Part shown: positions 34,640 to 44,146 of the stretch, piece by piece
Position numbering within the stretch: position 1 is the stretch's first letter
Layout: each line of letters starts with the position of its first letter
DNA from: Rhizobium croatiense
Lineage (GTDB): Bacteria > Pseudomonadota > Alphaproteobacteria > Rhizobiales > Rhizobiaceae
Length of the DNA: 64,000 nt
Assembly (NCBI RefSeq): GCF_019793465.1
Contig: NZ_JAILYJ010000018.1
Span: 1 to 64,000, forward strand
Reading direction: 5' to 3'
The notes under the pieces: model-generated
Told to the model about the DNA's origin: nothing
The model's input: the letters and a program-made list of their open reading frames with translations, nothing else
Databases searched by the model: none
Made by a program: the position numbers and the translations under genes

Positions 34640-36496
34640 ATGTTTGGCTGGTTCGAACAGCGACTCAATCCCTTTCCGAGCGAGGAGCCTGTCGCTCCGC
34701 CCAAAGGTCTTTTTGCCTTTTGCTGGCACTACAGCAAGCCGGCAGCACCCTGGCTCGGCCTGATGGCGTTGCTGACGGCGTCGATCGCCGTCGGCGAAGT
34801 GGCGCTCTTCCAGTTTCTCGGCGACATCGTCGACTGGCTGACCAGTGCCGACCGCGCCACCTTCCTGCAGACGGAGGGCCACAAGCTGTTCTGGATGGCG
34901 GTGCTGGTGCTGGTCGGCCTGCCGCTGGCGGCCGGCCTCGATTCCCTCATCATGCACCAGATGCTGCTCGGCAACTATCCGATGAGCGCCCGCTGGCAGA
35001 TGCACCGCTTCCTGCTGCGCCACAGCATGACGTTCTTCGCCAACGAGTTTGCCGGGCGCGTCGCGACAAAGGTGATGCAGACCTCGCTTGCCGTGCGCGA
35101 GACGGTGATGAAGATTCTCGACGTCTTCGTCTACGTCGTCAGCTATTTCCTGACGATGATAATCGTGATTGCGGCGGCCGACTGGCGGCTGATGATCCCG
35201 ATCCTCGTCTGGCTCGCCGTCTATGTCAGCATCGTCTCTTATTTCGTGCCGCAGCTTCGCAAGATCGCGGCGCAGCAGGCGGATGCACGCTCGATGATGA
35301 CCGGGCGCGTGGTCGACAGCTACACGAACATCGCCACCGTCAAGCTGTTTTCGCATGCCGGCCGCGAGGAGGTCTATGCCAAGGAGGGCATGGACGAGTT
35401 CCTGCAGACCGTGCACAGGCAGATGCGCAAGGTGACGCTGTTCCACATCAGCGTCTACCTGAACAACTGCGTCGCGCTCTTCGTCGTCTCCAGCCTGTCG
35501 ATCTGGTTCTGGCTGAACGGGGCGATCTCGGTCGGCGCGATCGCCATCGCCATCGGTCTTGCCATGCGTGTCAACGGCATGTCGCAATGGATCATGTGGG
35601 AAGTCTCGGCGCTGTTCGAGAATATCGGCACGGTCTATGACGGCATGGAGATGATGAGCAAACAGCACGACATCGTCGACAAGCCGGGCGCGCCTTCGAT
35701 GACGGCGAAGAAGGGTGCGATCCACTACGAGCGCATCCGCTTCCACTACGGCAAGAGCAAGGGCGTCATCGACAACCTGTCGCTCGATATCAAGGCGGGC
35801 GAGAAGGTCGGTCTGGTCGGGCGCTCCGGCGCCGGCAAGACGACCCTGATGAACCTGCTGCTGCGCTTCTACGATCTGGAGGGCGGCCGCATCACCATCG
35901 ACGGCCAGGATATATCAGGCGTCTCGCAGGAAAGCCTGCGTTCGCTGATCGGGGTGGTGACGCAGGATACCTCGCTGCTGCATCGCTCGATCCGCGACAA
36001 CATCGCTTATGGCCGGCCGGAGGCGAGCGATGCCGAGGTGATCGAGGCTGCCAGACGCGCCAATGCCTGGGAGTTCATCGAAGGGCTCGTCGACATGCAG
36101 GGGCGCCAGGGTCTCGACGCGCAGGTCGGCGAACGCGGCGTCAAGCTCTCCGGCGGCCAGCGGCAGCGCGTCGCGATCGCCCGCGTCTTCCTGAAGGACG
36201 CGCCGATCCTGGTGCTCGACGAGGCGACTTCGGCGCTCGATTCGGAAGTCGAGGCGGCGATCCAGGAAAACCTCTTCGCTCTGATGGAGGGCAAGACGGT
36301 GATCGCGATCGCTCACCGGCTGTCGACGCTGACGGAGATGGACCGGCTGATCGTGCTCGACAAGGGCCGGATCATCGAGGCCGGCTCGCACGGCGAACTG
36401 ATCGAGAGCGGCGGCGTCTACGCCGACCTCTGGAACCGCCAGTCCGGCGGCTTCCTCTCCGATCACACCGAGGATGCGGAAGAGGCGGCGGAATGA
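34640..36496 (+). CDS. ABC exporter half-transporter (fused permease-ATPase) 1
   Basis: 618 residues. Six membrane helices (about 30-320) are fused to a nucleotide-binding domain (about 350-600) with Walker A GRSGAGKTT near 393, the signature LSGGQRQRVA near 503 and Walker B ILVLDEATSALDSE. It belongs to the MsbA-like multidrug/lipid exporter group. The substrate is unknown. I chose ATG at 34640, seven bases after GGAG; an earlier ATG at 34622 is possible. A close paralogue follows about 490 bases downstream. Confidence 0.88.
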   Translation: MFGWFEQRLNPFPSEEPVAPPKGLFAFCWHYSKPAAPWLGLMALLTASIAVGEVALFQFLGDIVDWLTSADRATFLQTEGHKLFWMAVLVLVGLPLAAGLDSLIMHQMLLGNYPMSARWQMHRFLLRHSMTFFANEFAGRVATKVMQTSLAVRETVMKILDVFVYVVSYFLTMIIVIAAADWRLMIPILVWLAVYVSIVSYFVPQLRKIAAQQADARSMMTGRVVDSYTNIATVKLFSHAGREEVYAKEGMDEFLQTVHRQMRKVTLFHISVYLNNCVALFVVSSLSIWFWLNGAISVGAIAIAIGLAMRVNGMSQWIMWEVSALFENIGTVYDGMEMMSKQHDIVDKPGAPSMTAKKGAIHYERIRFHYGKSKGVIDNLSLDIKAGEKVGLVGRSGAGKTTLMNLLLRFYDLEGGRITIDGQDISGVSQESLRSLIGVVTQDTSLLHRSIRDNIAYGRPEASDAEVIEAARRANAWEFIEGLVDMQGRQGLDAQVGERGVKLSGGQRQRVAIARVFLKDAPILVLDEATSALDSEVEAAIQENLFALMEGKTVIAIAHRLSTLTEMDRLIVLDKGRIIEAGSHGELIESGGVYADLWNRQSGGFLSDHTEDAEEAAE

Positions 36497-36498
36497 TC

Positions 36499-36534
36499 AA
36501 AAGGCCCTCCCTGGGAGAGCAGGGAGGGCCTTTT
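36499..36534 (+). terminator. Strong terminator after exporter 1
   Basis: AAAAGGCCCTCCCT (36499-36512) and its exact complement (36521-36534) with an eight-base loop. It can act on both strands, ending also the small minus-strand gene at 36591. Confidence 0.85.
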
Positions 36535-36590
36535 GAATTGTTAAACTGATTTCTAGTTGCCAATAGGGAACAGGGCGCCGTTTCCCCTGT

Positions 36591-36821
36591 TCAAAGGCTG
36601 TCGGCCCAGTCGATCACCCGGTCGTGTTCGACGACGACGATGGTGTTGGCGGCCGCGAGCGTGCGCAGCGTGGCGATGCGGCGGCGTTCCTCGCTGTCGA
36701 GCCATGTGGTGATGGCCTCGGCGACGATCACGTCGCGCGGCAGCGCCAGGTCGGCGGCCAGGGCATCCAACCTTGCTGCGAGCGGAAGCGGAATATGCGC
36801 ATCGAGCATTTTCGTTTCCAT
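36591..36821 (-). CDS. Ribbon-helix-helix (CopG/StbD-like) protein, orphan antitoxin-like
   Basis: 76 residues (METKMLDAHIPLPLAARLDA...). The N-terminal strand KMLDAHIPLPLAARL and following helices fit a ribbon-helix-helix DNA-binding fold, and the tail VVEHDRVIDWADSL resembles antitoxin toxin-binding ends. GGAGGG lies six bases before the ATG. No toxin gene (ParE/RelE-like) is beside it: exporter genes lie on both sides. Confidence 0.65.
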   Translation of the reverse strand: METKMLDAHIPLPLAARLDALAADLALPRDVIVAEAITTWLDSEERRRIATLRTLAAANTIVVVEHDRVIDWADSL

Positions 36822-36982
36822 GGCCTTCCCTCCGTTGAAACGCGATCCTATCGTCAGATTGTGACGGGTCGGCGGGCAATCAATGGCGATGCCGCCGATG
36901 TTACCGATCATTACAAAAATATAAGATTGCGTCCGCTTTTCATTCCCTTTGCCGCTTCCCACAATCCGCCTATATCGCTTCC

Positions 36983-38896
36983 ATGTTCTTGCGACCCATC
37001 TTCCGCCTGTTCGAGACCTGGATCGATCCGTTCCGCCCGCGCGCCAATCTTCAGCCGCCGCAGACAACGCTCGGCTTCATCTGGTTCTATATCGGCCAGA
37101 CGAGGACGCCGTTCATCGCCATGCTCATACTCGGCGGCGCATCGGCGGCAATCGAAGCCGCACTTTTCTGGTTCGTCGGACGCGTCGTCGATATTCTCGC
37201 CAGCATTACGCCCGGCGCCGGCTGGAGCGGTCTTCTTGCGGCCCACGGCGGTGAGCTGTTCGGCATGCTCGCTCTCATCGGGCTCGTGCGCTTCGTCGTC
37301 GCCTTTCTGATTGCCCTCGTCGATCAGCAGGTGATCACGCCGGGCTTCTACAATCTAGCACGTTGGCAATCTTATCTCCACGTCTCAAGACAATCATTGT
37401 CCTTCTTTCAAAGCGATTTCTCCGGGCGCATCGTCACGAAGGTCTGGTCAGCCGGCCAGGCAACCGGCGATCTCGTGACCTCGCTGATGGAAAGCGTCTG
37501 GTTCGTCGGAATTTATGCCGTGACGACACTTGTGCTCGTCGCCCGGCTGGATTTTTCGCTCGCCGCCGTCGTGCTGTTCTGGCTCGGCGCCTTCAGCCTG
37601 CTTGCCCGGCATTTCGTCCCGCGGATCCGCCATCATTCCCGCGAGACGGCGGAAGCCGGATCGATGGTGAACGGGCGGATGGTCGACTCCTATAGCAATA
37701 TGCAGACGCTGAAGCTGTTCGCCCGCGACGAAGAGAGCGACCGCTACATGCGCCAGGGCTTCGATATCTATCAGGATACGGTGCTGCGCTTCACGCGATT
37801 CATCACCGGCGTCAGGGCCTCGATGGCGTTGCTTTCCGGCCTGATGATCGTGACGATGGCGGGCTTGAGCGTCGATCTCTGGCTGCGCGGCCTGGTCAGC
37901 GCCGGCGCGGTGGCATTCTCGCTGGCACTGGTGCTTCGGCTGAATTTCCTGCTCGGGCGGCTGATGACGCAATTCAACGGCATCATGCGCAATCTCGGCA
38001 CCATCCAGAATGCCGCCGAGCTGATCTCGCAGCCGCTCGGGCTTGTCGATCGCCCAGATGCGCAGAGCCTGGTGATCCGCCGGCCCGGCATTCGTTTCGA
38101 CAATGTTTGCTTCCGCTACGGCAAGGGGCAGGAGCCGGTCGTCGACAATTTCTCCCTGACCATCCACCCCGGCGAGAAGGTCGGGATTGTCGGCCGTTCG
38201 GGCGCTGGAAAATCGACGCTGATGAACCTGCTGCTGCGCCTCTACGACCTCCAGGAGGGTCGCATCCTCATCGACGGCCAGGATATATCGGCCGTGACGC
38301 AGGAATCGCTCCGGATGCAGATCGGCGTCGTCAGCCAGGATACTTCGCTGCTGCATCGTTCGGTGCGCGACAATATCCTGTTCGGCCGACCGGATGCGGG
38401 CGAGGAGCGGCTGGTCGAGGCGGCCCGGCGCGCCGAAGCCATCGACTTCATCGCCCGCCTGCAGGATCAGCAGGGCCGCAGAGGCTTCGACGCGCATGTC
38501 GGCGAGCGCGGCGTCAAATTGTCGGGCGGCCAGCGGCAGCGCATTGCCATTGCCCGGGTGATGCTGAAGGACGCTCCGATCCTGGTTCTCGACGAAGCGA
38601 CGTCGGCGCTCGATTCGGAAGTGGAGGAAGCGATCCAGTCCAATCTGCATCGGATCATGGAGGGCAAGACTGTGCTTGCGATCGCCCACCGGCTGTCGAC
38701 GATTGCTGCGCTCGACCGGCTGATCGTCGTCGATCTCGGCCGGATCATCGAGGAGGGCAGCCACGATGACCTGCTTCGCCAAGGCGGGCTCTATGCCGAA
38801 CTCTGGGCGCGCCAGTCCGGCGGCTTCCTCGCGGCGGACGAGGATCTCGGCTCAGGGATCGATGGCGAATTCCGCCATGAGGCCAAAATGATTTGA
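36983..38896 (+). CDS. ABC exporter half-transporter (fused permease-ATPase) 2
   Basis: 637 residues with six membrane helices and a nucleotide-binding domain. Walker A GRSGAGKST is near 405, LSGGQRQRIA near 513, and ILVLDEATSALDSE follows. It is a clear paralogue of exporter 1, with the same order and many identical segments (for example GRIVTKV versus GRVATKV, SYSNMQTLKLF versus SYTNIATVKLF). The two could form a heterodimer or work separately. Its 3' end overlaps the convergent endonuclease/phosphatase gene by 45 bases. Confidence 0.88.
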   Translation: MFLRPIFRLFETWIDPFRPRANLQPPQTTLGFIWFYIGQTRTPFIAMLILGGASAAIEAALFWFVGRVVDILASITPGAGWSGLLAAHGGELFGMLALIGLVRFVVAFLIALVDQQVITPGFYNLARWQSYLHVSRQSLSFFQSDFSGRIVTKVWSAGQATGDLVTSLMESVWFVGIYAVTTLVLVARLDFSLAAVVLFWLGAFSLLARHFVPRIRHHSRETAEAGSMVNGRMVDSYSNMQTLKLFARDEESDRYMRQGFDIYQDTVLRFTRFITGVRASMALLSGLMIVTMAGLSVDLWLRGLVSAGAVAFSLALVLRLNFLLGRLMTQFNGIMRNLGTIQNAAELISQPLGLVDRPDAQSLVIRRPGIRFDNVCFRYGKGQEPVVDNFSLTIHPGEKVGIVGRSGAGKSTLMNLLLRLYDLQEGRILIDGQDISAVTQESLRMQIGVVSQDTSLLHRSVRDNILFGRPDAGEERLVEAARRAEAIDFIARLQDQQGRRGFDAHVGERGVKLSGGQRQRIAIARVMLKDAPILVLDEATSALDSEVEEAIQSNLHRIMEGKTVLAIAHRLSTIAALDRLIVVDLGRIIEEGSHDDLLRQGGLYAELWARQSGGFLAADEDLGSGIDGEFRHEAKMI

Positions 38897-39784
38897 TCCG
38901 TAGCTGTCGGCGATGCGGCGAACCGATTTCAGCCGCAGGGGCGCCCTCGCAAAGACGTGGTCGATCGGAATGCCGAAGGCGCCGGCGGCGATCGGCCAGG
39001 TTGCGGGTTCCAGCGATACGGTGGCGAAGTCTTGTTTACGCAAAAGGTCCTGTACGCCCGGCGTCAGGATAGACGAGTTGAAATCGCCGGCCAGCACCAG
39101 CGGTCCCGGCAGGGTGGGGGCGATCGCGGCGAGGTCCTCGAGCTCCAGACCGTAGAACTCGTCGTAATAGGGTTTGGTCAGATGCGCGGTCAGGAAATTG
39201 ACTCTGCGTCCGTCGAAATCGACCGTCGAGATCGTCAGCCGGTTACGCCACAGCAGGCCGAGATTGCGGATGCGCGGCTCGATGAGCGGGCGCTTCGACA
39301 GGACCAGCGTATCGCATTCCTGCATGCCGGTGCCGCAGCCGACATAATAGGGATAGGTTTTCAGAAGCCGCGGCAGTTCCGACAGAACCGGCTCGGCCTC
39401 GAGCATGTTGACGACGTCGGCGCCTGAGGCAATCGCCATGTCGGCGATCGCGGCACCGTTTGCGAAATTATCGTTTTCGATATTGAAGGCCATCAGCCGG
39501 AAAAGAACCGGGCGGTTATCATCGACGGCGGGCTGGGCAAATTCACGGGTCATCACGATGCCATGGACGGCAAGAGCCAGTGATATGCCGAGCGTCAGCA
39601 GGCCGTACCAATGGCGCTTGACAAGCAAGGCCGCGAGGGAGGCGAGCGCCGCGGCCGCCGCCAGATGGAGCTGGAAGCTGAAAAAGAAGGAAAGCAGATA
39701 AAAATCGGTGACATACCGCAACGAGACGATGGCGAGGACCAGGGTCGTGAGGACGCTGAATACGCAAAAAATCGTGTCTCTCAT
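38852..39784 (-). CDS. Endonuclease/exonuclease/phosphatase family membrane protein
   Basis: 310 residues. Three membrane helices (about 5-85) precede an EEP fold with FNIENDN (metal Asn/Glu), TAHLTKP, LAGDFNSS and a C-terminal GIPIDHVFAR, SNHFGLMAE (catalytic Asp/His). Family members act on nucleic acid, inositol phosphate or sphingolipid-type substrates; the membrane anchor suggests an envelope substrate. The gene converges with exporter 2. Confidence 0.85.
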   Translation of the reverse strand: MRDTIFCVFSVLTTLVLAIVSLRYVTDFYLLSFFFSFQLHLAAAAALASLAALLVKRHWYGLLTLGISLALAVHGIVMTREFAQPAVDDNRPVLFRLMAFNIENDNFANGAAIADMAIASGADVVNMLEAEPVLSELPRLLKTYPYYVGCGTGMQECDTLVLSKRPLIEPRIRNLGLLWRNRLTISTVDFDGRRVNFLTAHLTKPYYDEFYGLELEDLAAIAPTLPGPLVLAGDFNSSILTPGVQDLLRKQDFATVSLEPATWPIAAGAFGIPIDHVFARAPLRLKSVRRIADSYGSNHFGLMAEFAIDP

Positions 39785-40069
39785 CCGCTTCGGTCCGGCT
39801 CGCTGGCGTGATTGCGACTGCGCCTATCACGGCGGCTTTTTTGTTGCAATGCAGCATGCCGGCAAGCTCGTATTTGCCTTAAAAAATTCATCCGAAATTT
39901 CCCGCGACATTGTGCCCTCATCCCCTTGTCAAGGCTGGACATAATTTGCGATCAAGCTTAGAACGCGCCGGATTGCCGGGGAATCTATGGCCGAATTGTG
40001 TCCAGAGGGATTCGTTGGTAGAGGGGCAGGGCGGAATTCCGCGATAATTGCGCAGAGGATGGTTAAGCC
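39785..40069. other. Divergent upstream region of petA
   Basis: GGCGGCTTTTTTG occurs near 39832-39844, without a matching stem. I cannot point to a good -35/-10 pair. The petA message probably starts in the AT-richer part at about 39870-39960. Confidence 0.3.
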
Positions 40070-40648
40070 GTGAGCGAACACGAAACGACAAGCGGGGCTT
40101 CGACAGAGCCCACTCGCCGTGATTTCCTTTATCTCACCACCGGTATGGCTGGCGCTGTCGGCGCCGCTGCGGTTGCGTGGCCGTTCATCGATCAGATGCG
40201 CCCGGACGCCTCGACGCTGGCGCTGGCTTCCATCGAAGTCGATGTCGCAAGCCTCGAGCCCGGCATGTCTTTGACGGTGAAATGGCGCGGCAAGCCGATC
40301 TTCATCCGCAACCGCACGCCGGAAGAGGTGAAAGCCGCAGCCGATGTTCCGCTCGGGGATCTCAAGGATCCGGTGGCCCGCAACGCAAACCTTCCTGCCG
40401 ACGCTCAGGCAACAGGCGTCGACCGCTCTGGCGGTGAAGGCAAGGAAAACTGGATCGTCATGATCGGTACCTGCACCCATCTCGGTTGCGTTCCGCTCGG
40501 CCAGGCCGGCGAATACAATGGTTGGTTCTGTCCCTGCCATGGCTCGGTCTACGATACGGCCGGCCGCATCCGGAAGGGTCCCGCGCCCGAGAACCTGGCG
40601 ATTCCGACCTTTTCATTTGTGTCCGATACCAAAATCAAGATCGGTTGA
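40070..40648 (+). CDS. petA: Ubiquinol-cytochrome c reductase Rieske iron-sulfur subunit
   Basis: 192 residues from a GTG start. The N-terminus has a twin-arginine motif (TRRDFL, 15-20) and one membrane anchor. The [2Fe-2S] ligands are Cys135 and His137 (CTHLGC) and Cys154 and His157 (CPCHGS), with Cys140 and Cys156 forming the stabilising disulphide. It transfers electrons from ubiquinol to cytochrome c1 in the bc1 complex. First gene of petABC, 14 bases before petB. Confidence 0.97.
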   Translation: MSEHETTSGASTEPTRRDFLYLTTGMAGAVGAAAVAWPFIDQMRPDASTLALASIEVDVASLEPGMSLTVKWRGKPIFIRNRTPEEVKAAADVPLGDLKDPVARNANLPADAQATGVDRSGGEGKENWIVMIGTCTHLGCVPLGQAGEYNGWFCPCHGSVYDTAGRIRKGPAPENLAIPTFSFVSDTKIKIG

Positions 40649-40662
40649 GGGGAGACTGATTC

Positions 40663-41943
40663 ATGAGTGGCCATTCCAGCTACGAACCATCAACCGGCTT
40701 CGAGAAATGGGTCGATGCGCGCCTGCCGCTGCCGCGCATGGTCTATGACAGCTTCGTGGCATATCCGGTTCCGAGAAACCTGAACTATGCCTACACGTTC
40801 GGCGCCATGCTCTCCGTCATGCTGGTCGTGCAGATCCTGACGGGCATCGTGCTCGCCATGCATTACACCGCCGACACCGCGATCGCCTTCAATTCCGTTG
40901 AAAAGATCATGCGCGACGTCAACCACGGCTGGCTGCTGCGCTACCTGCATGCCAACGGCGCATCCTTCTTCTTCGTCGCCGTCTACCTGCATATCGCCCG
41001 CGGCCTCTATTACGGTTCCTACAAGGCGCCGCGCGAAATTCTCTGGATCCTCGGCGTGGTCATCTACCTGCTGATGATGGCGACCGGCTTCATGGGCTAC
41101 GTCCTGCCCTGGGGCCAGATGTCCTTCTGGGGCGCGACCGTCATCACCGGCTTCTTCTCGGCCTTCCCGATGATCGGTGAATCGCTCCAGCAGTTCCTGC
41201 TCGGCGGCTTTGCCGTTGAACAGCCGACGCTGAACCGCTTCTTCTCGCTGCACTACCTGCTGCCCTTCATGATCGCCGGCGTCGTCGTCCTGCACATCTG
41301 GGCGCTGCACGTCACCGGCCAGACGAACCCGACGGGTGTCGAGGTCAAAACCAAGACCGATACCGTGCGGTTCACGCCCTATGCGACGATGAAGGATGCG
41401 CTCGGCGTTTCGGTCTTCCTGCTGGTCTATGCCTATTTCGTCTTCTACATGCCGAACTTCCTCGGCCACGCCGACAACTACATCCCGGCCGACCCGCTGA
41501 AGACGCCGGCTCACATCGTTCCGGAATGGTACTTCCTGCCGTTCTACGCGATGCTGCGTTCGATCACCTTCAACATCGGCCCGATCGACTCCAAGCTCGG
41601 CGGCGTGCTGGTGATGTTCGGCGCGATCATCGTGCTGTTCTTCCTGCCCTGGCTCGATACGTCGAAGGTTCGCTCGGCGGTCTACCGTCCCTGGTACAAG
41701 CTGTTCTTCTGGCTGTTCGTGATCAACGCGATCATCCTCGGCTGGCTCGGCTCACAGCCGGCGGAAGGCAGCTTCGTGATCGTTTCGCAGATCTGCACGC
41801 TCCTCTACTTCGCCTTCTTCCTGGTTGCCATGCCGGTGCTCGGCCTCGTCGAGACGCCGCGCCGCATACCGAACTCGATCACCGAAGCGGTGCTCGAGAA
41901 GCGCAACAAGACAGCTGCCGCCAGTGCAGCGGCCAATGCGTAA
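40663..41943 (+). CDS. petB: Ubiquinol-cytochrome c reductase cytochrome b
   Basis: 426 residues, eight membrane helices. Haem-ligand histidines are in WLLRYLHANGASFFF/YLHIARG and IAGVVVLHIWALHVTG. The quinol-site PEWYFLP is at VPEWYFLPFYAMLRS. Cytochrome b is separate from c1 here, unlike the fused fbcH gene of Bradyrhizobium. AGGGGAG lies upstream. It is followed by petC after 25 bases. Confidence 0.97.
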   Translation: MSGHSSYEPSTGFEKWVDARLPLPRMVYDSFVAYPVPRNLNYAYTFGAMLSVMLVVQILTGIVLAMHYTADTAIAFNSVEKIMRDVNHGWLLRYLHANGASFFFVAVYLHIARGLYYGSYKAPREILWILGVVIYLLMMATGFMGYVLPWGQMSFWGATVITGFFSAFPMIGESLQQFLLGGFAVEQPTLNRFFSLHYLLPFMIAGVVVLHIWALHVTGQTNPTGVEVKTKTDTVRFTPYATMKDALGVSVFLLVYAYFVFYMPNFLGHADNYIPADPLKTPAHIVPEWYFLPFYAMLRSITFNIGPIDSKLGGVLVMFGAIIVLFFLPWLDTSKVRSAVYRPWYKLFFWLFVINAIILGWLGSQPAEGSFVIVSQICTLLYFAFFLVAMPVLGLVETPRRIPNSITEAVLEKRNKTAAASAAANA

Positions 41944-41968
41944 GCGCGCGACGGAAGGGAACAGAAAC

Positions 41969-42850
41969 ATGAAAACGCTTGTTGCAAGCATTCTCTCGCT
42001 CGCTGTCGTTGCCGGTCTCAGCGGCGCGGCTCTGGCCGAGGAGGCGCCCGCCAACGGTGCGGCTCCGGCTCATCACGCGGAAGGTGAGACGCCGCATTAT
42101 CCGCTGAAGCACCCGAAGGAGGAGGAATGGTCTTTCGCCGGTCCGTTCGGCCATTACGACAAGGGCCAGCTCCAGCGTGGCCTCAAGGTCTACACGGAAG
42201 TCTGTGCAGCCTGTCATTCGATGACGCTCGTGCCTTTCCGCACGCTCGGCGATCTCGGCTATTCCGAAGCACAGGTGAAGGCTTTCGCTGCGAATTATGA
42301 GGTTCAGGACGGTCCTGACGCGAGCGGCGAGATGTTTACCCGCAAGGCGGTGCCTTCCGATTACTTCCCGTCGCCTTTCCCGAATGCTGAAGCCGCGGCC
42401 GCTTCCAACAATGGCGCGGCTCCGCCCGATTTCTCGCTGATCGCCAAGGCCCGCGCCGTCACCCGCGGCTTTCCGCAGTTCGTTGTCGACATCTTCACGC
42501 AGTATCAGGAAAGCGGCCCCGACTATATCTATTCGCTGCTGACCGGCTATGAAGAGCCGCCGGCGGGTTTTCAGGTGCCGCAGGGTGGACATTACAACCC
42601 TTACTTCAATGCTGCCGCCGTCCTCGCCATGCCGAAGCCGCTCTCCGATGGCCAGGTCACCTATGACGACGGCGCACCGGCGACCGTCGACCAGTATGCC
42701 AAGGACGTCACCGCTTTCCTGATGTGGGCTGCCGAGCCGCATCTGGAGGAGCGCAAGCGCACCGGCTTCATGGTGATGATCTTCCTGGCGATCTTCAGCG
42801 TGCTGATCTACCTCACGAAGCGCTCGGTCTACGCCAACAAGGAGCATTGA
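41969..42850 (+). CDS. petC: Cytochrome c1
   Basis: 293 residues. A signal peptide (about 1-24, ending AALAEE) is followed by the covalent haem motif CAACH (79-83) and a C-terminal membrane anchor (near 262-283, FMVMIFLAIFSVLIYLT). Cytochrome c1 passes electrons to cytochrome c. GGAAGGGAA lies before the ATG. It ends the petABC operon, with a terminator directly after. Confidence 0.96.
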   Translation: MKTLVASILSLAVVAGLSGAALAEEAPANGAAPAHHAEGETPHYPLKHPKEEEWSFAGPFGHYDKGQLQRGLKVYTEVCAACHSMTLVPFRTLGDLGYSEAQVKAFAANYEVQDGPDASGEMFTRKAVPSDYFPSPFPNAEAAAASNNGAAPPDFSLIAKARAVTRGFPQFVVDIFTQYQESGPDYIYSLLTGYEEPPAGFQVPQGGHYNPYFNAAAVLAMPKPLSDGQVTYDDGAPATVDQYAKDVTAFLMWAAEPHLEERKRTGFMVMIFLAIFSVLIYLTKRSVYANKEH

Positions 42851-42872
42851 GCCTTCCTTGTCCGAATTCGAA

Positions 42873-42896
42873 AGGCGGCTCACGGGCCGCCTTTTT
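42873..42896 (+). terminator. Terminator of the petABC operon
   Basis: AGGCGGC (42873-42879) pairs with GCCGCCT (42886-42892), followed by TTTT. Confidence 0.85.
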
Positions 42897-42968
42897 GTTG
42901 TCGGCGATTCCATTGGCTCGCTGACGTATCCTCTCCGAAAGCCGCTTGTGCGCCCAGCCTCATGCGTC

Positions 42969-43073
42969 TCAGCGACGCCACGTCCTTTCTGACGCGCAAA
43001 GGGCGCGTAGCGCCTTGAACTGCCGGATAATTTTATCCCTAAATCGATTTCGATTTGAGGAATTATGCAGTAG
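42969..43073. repeat. Interspersed palindromic element before apt
   Basis: The first half, CTCAGCGACGCCACGTC, then CTTTCTGACGCGCAAAGG, matches arms of the copies at 18079 and 19202. The second half, ATCCCTAAATCGATTTCGAT, then GAGGAATTATGCAGTAG, is one I recall as a frequent Rhizobium intergenic repeat. Its 3' end lies about 40 bases before apt. Confidence 0.5.
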
Positions 43074-43112
43074 GGTGCGGCCGTTTCATGCCCTCGCAGA
43101 TATGGACTTTCC

Positions 43113-43655
43113 ATGGACAATACGACGTCGGAGCTCGCAGCCAGCATCCGTTCCATCCCCGACTATCCGAAGCCCGGAATCATTTTCCGTGACATCACCA
43201 CGCTGCTCGGCAATCCCCGCGCCTTCCGCAGGGCGGTCGATGAGCTCGTGCAGCCCTATGCAGGAACGAAGATCGACAAGATCGCCGGCATGGAGGCGCG
43301 CGGTTTCATTCTCGGCGGCGCGGTGGCGCACCAGCTTTCCTCGGGCTTCGTGCCGATCCGGAAGAAGGGCAAGCTGCCGCATGACACCGTTCGTATCGCC
43401 TACAGCCTGGAATATGGCGTGGACGAGATGGAGATGCATCGCGATGCGATCGAGCCCGGCGAGAAGGTGATCCTGGTCGACGATCTGATCGCCACCGGCG
43501 GCACAGCCGTCGGGGCGACCAAGCTGCTGCGTCAGATCGGCGCGGAGGTGGTCGGCGCCTGCTTCGTCATTGATCTGCCCGATCTCGGCGGCCGCCGGAA
43601 GCTGGAAGAACTCGGCGTCAGCGTGCACACGCTGGTCGAATTTTCCGGACACTGA
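43113..43655 (+). CDS. apt: Adenine phosphoribosyltransferase
   Basis: 180 residues. It salvages adenine plus PRPP to AMP. The PRPP loop is VILVDDLIATGGTA, and the N-terminal signature SIRSIPDYPKPGIIFRDIT is typical. The start ATG follows a weak ribosome site. It stands alone after the petABC terminator. Confidence 0.95.
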   Translation: MDNTTSELAASIRSIPDYPKPGIIFRDITTLLGNPRAFRRAVDELVQPYAGTKIDKIAGMEARGFILGGAVAHQLSSGFVPIRKKGKLPHDTVRIAYSLEYGVDEMEMHRDAIEPGEKVILVDDLIATGGTAVGATKLLRQIGAEVVGACFVIDLPDLGGRRKLEELGVSVHTLVEFSGH

Positions 43656-43678
43656 GCCCGCCCTCGCTGCTGGCGGCC

Positions 43679-44146
43679 TCAGTCGTACTCGAGGACGCCG
43701 CTTTCGAAGCGCATGACGGGATCGCCGTTCTGATTGACGCCTTCGCAGAGGATGGTGTTGAGGCGCCAGCCCGGCCGCGACGCGAGTGGCCGGCTGGAGA
43801 GGAGGGCGACGGAGTAGGTCACGACGTCGCCTGGGAAGATCGGCCGCAGCCACTGCAGTTTCTGGAAGCCCGGCGAAGGGCCGAGGTTCGGTGCCGCCAG
43901 CCCTCTCTGCGCGAGGGCGACGCTCTGACTTTTCCAGAAGGCGAGGAAGGTGCGCATCCAGGCGGCAGTCGTGTGCCAGCCCGAAGCGCAAAGGCCACCG
44001 AACAGGGTTTCTTTGGCGGCTTCCTTGTCGACGTGAAAACGCTGCGGATCGTAGCGCGTCGCGAAGTCGATGATGTTTTCCTCGGTGAAGACGTAGCTGC
44101 CGATCTCGGCCTTTTCGCCGACGGCGTAAAGTTCGGACATTCTCAT
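43679..44146 (-). CDS. MaoC-family dehydratase/hydratase 2
   Basis: 155 residues. The hydratase motif YDPQRFHVD and GGLCASGWHTTAA hold the catalytic Asp/His and substrate loop of R-specific enoyl-CoA hydratases. Its ATG overlaps the stop of the preceding MaoC gene (ATGA), so the two are translationally coupled and may make a heterodimer. The acyl-CoA substrate is unknown. Confidence 0.85.
   Translation of the reverse strand: MRMSELYAVGEKAEIGSYVFTEENIIDFATRYDPQRFHVDKEAAKETLFGGLCASGWHTTAAWMRTFLAFWKSQSVALAQRGLAAPNLGPSPGFQKLQWLRPIFPGDVVTYSVALLSSRPLASRPGWRLNTILCEGVNQNGDPVMRFESGVLEYD

Noticed and set aside
36591..36821. Complete toxin-antitoxin pair
   Set aside because: Only the ribbon-helix-helix protein is visible; the stretches on both sides belong to exporters and a terminator, with no room for a toxin gene.
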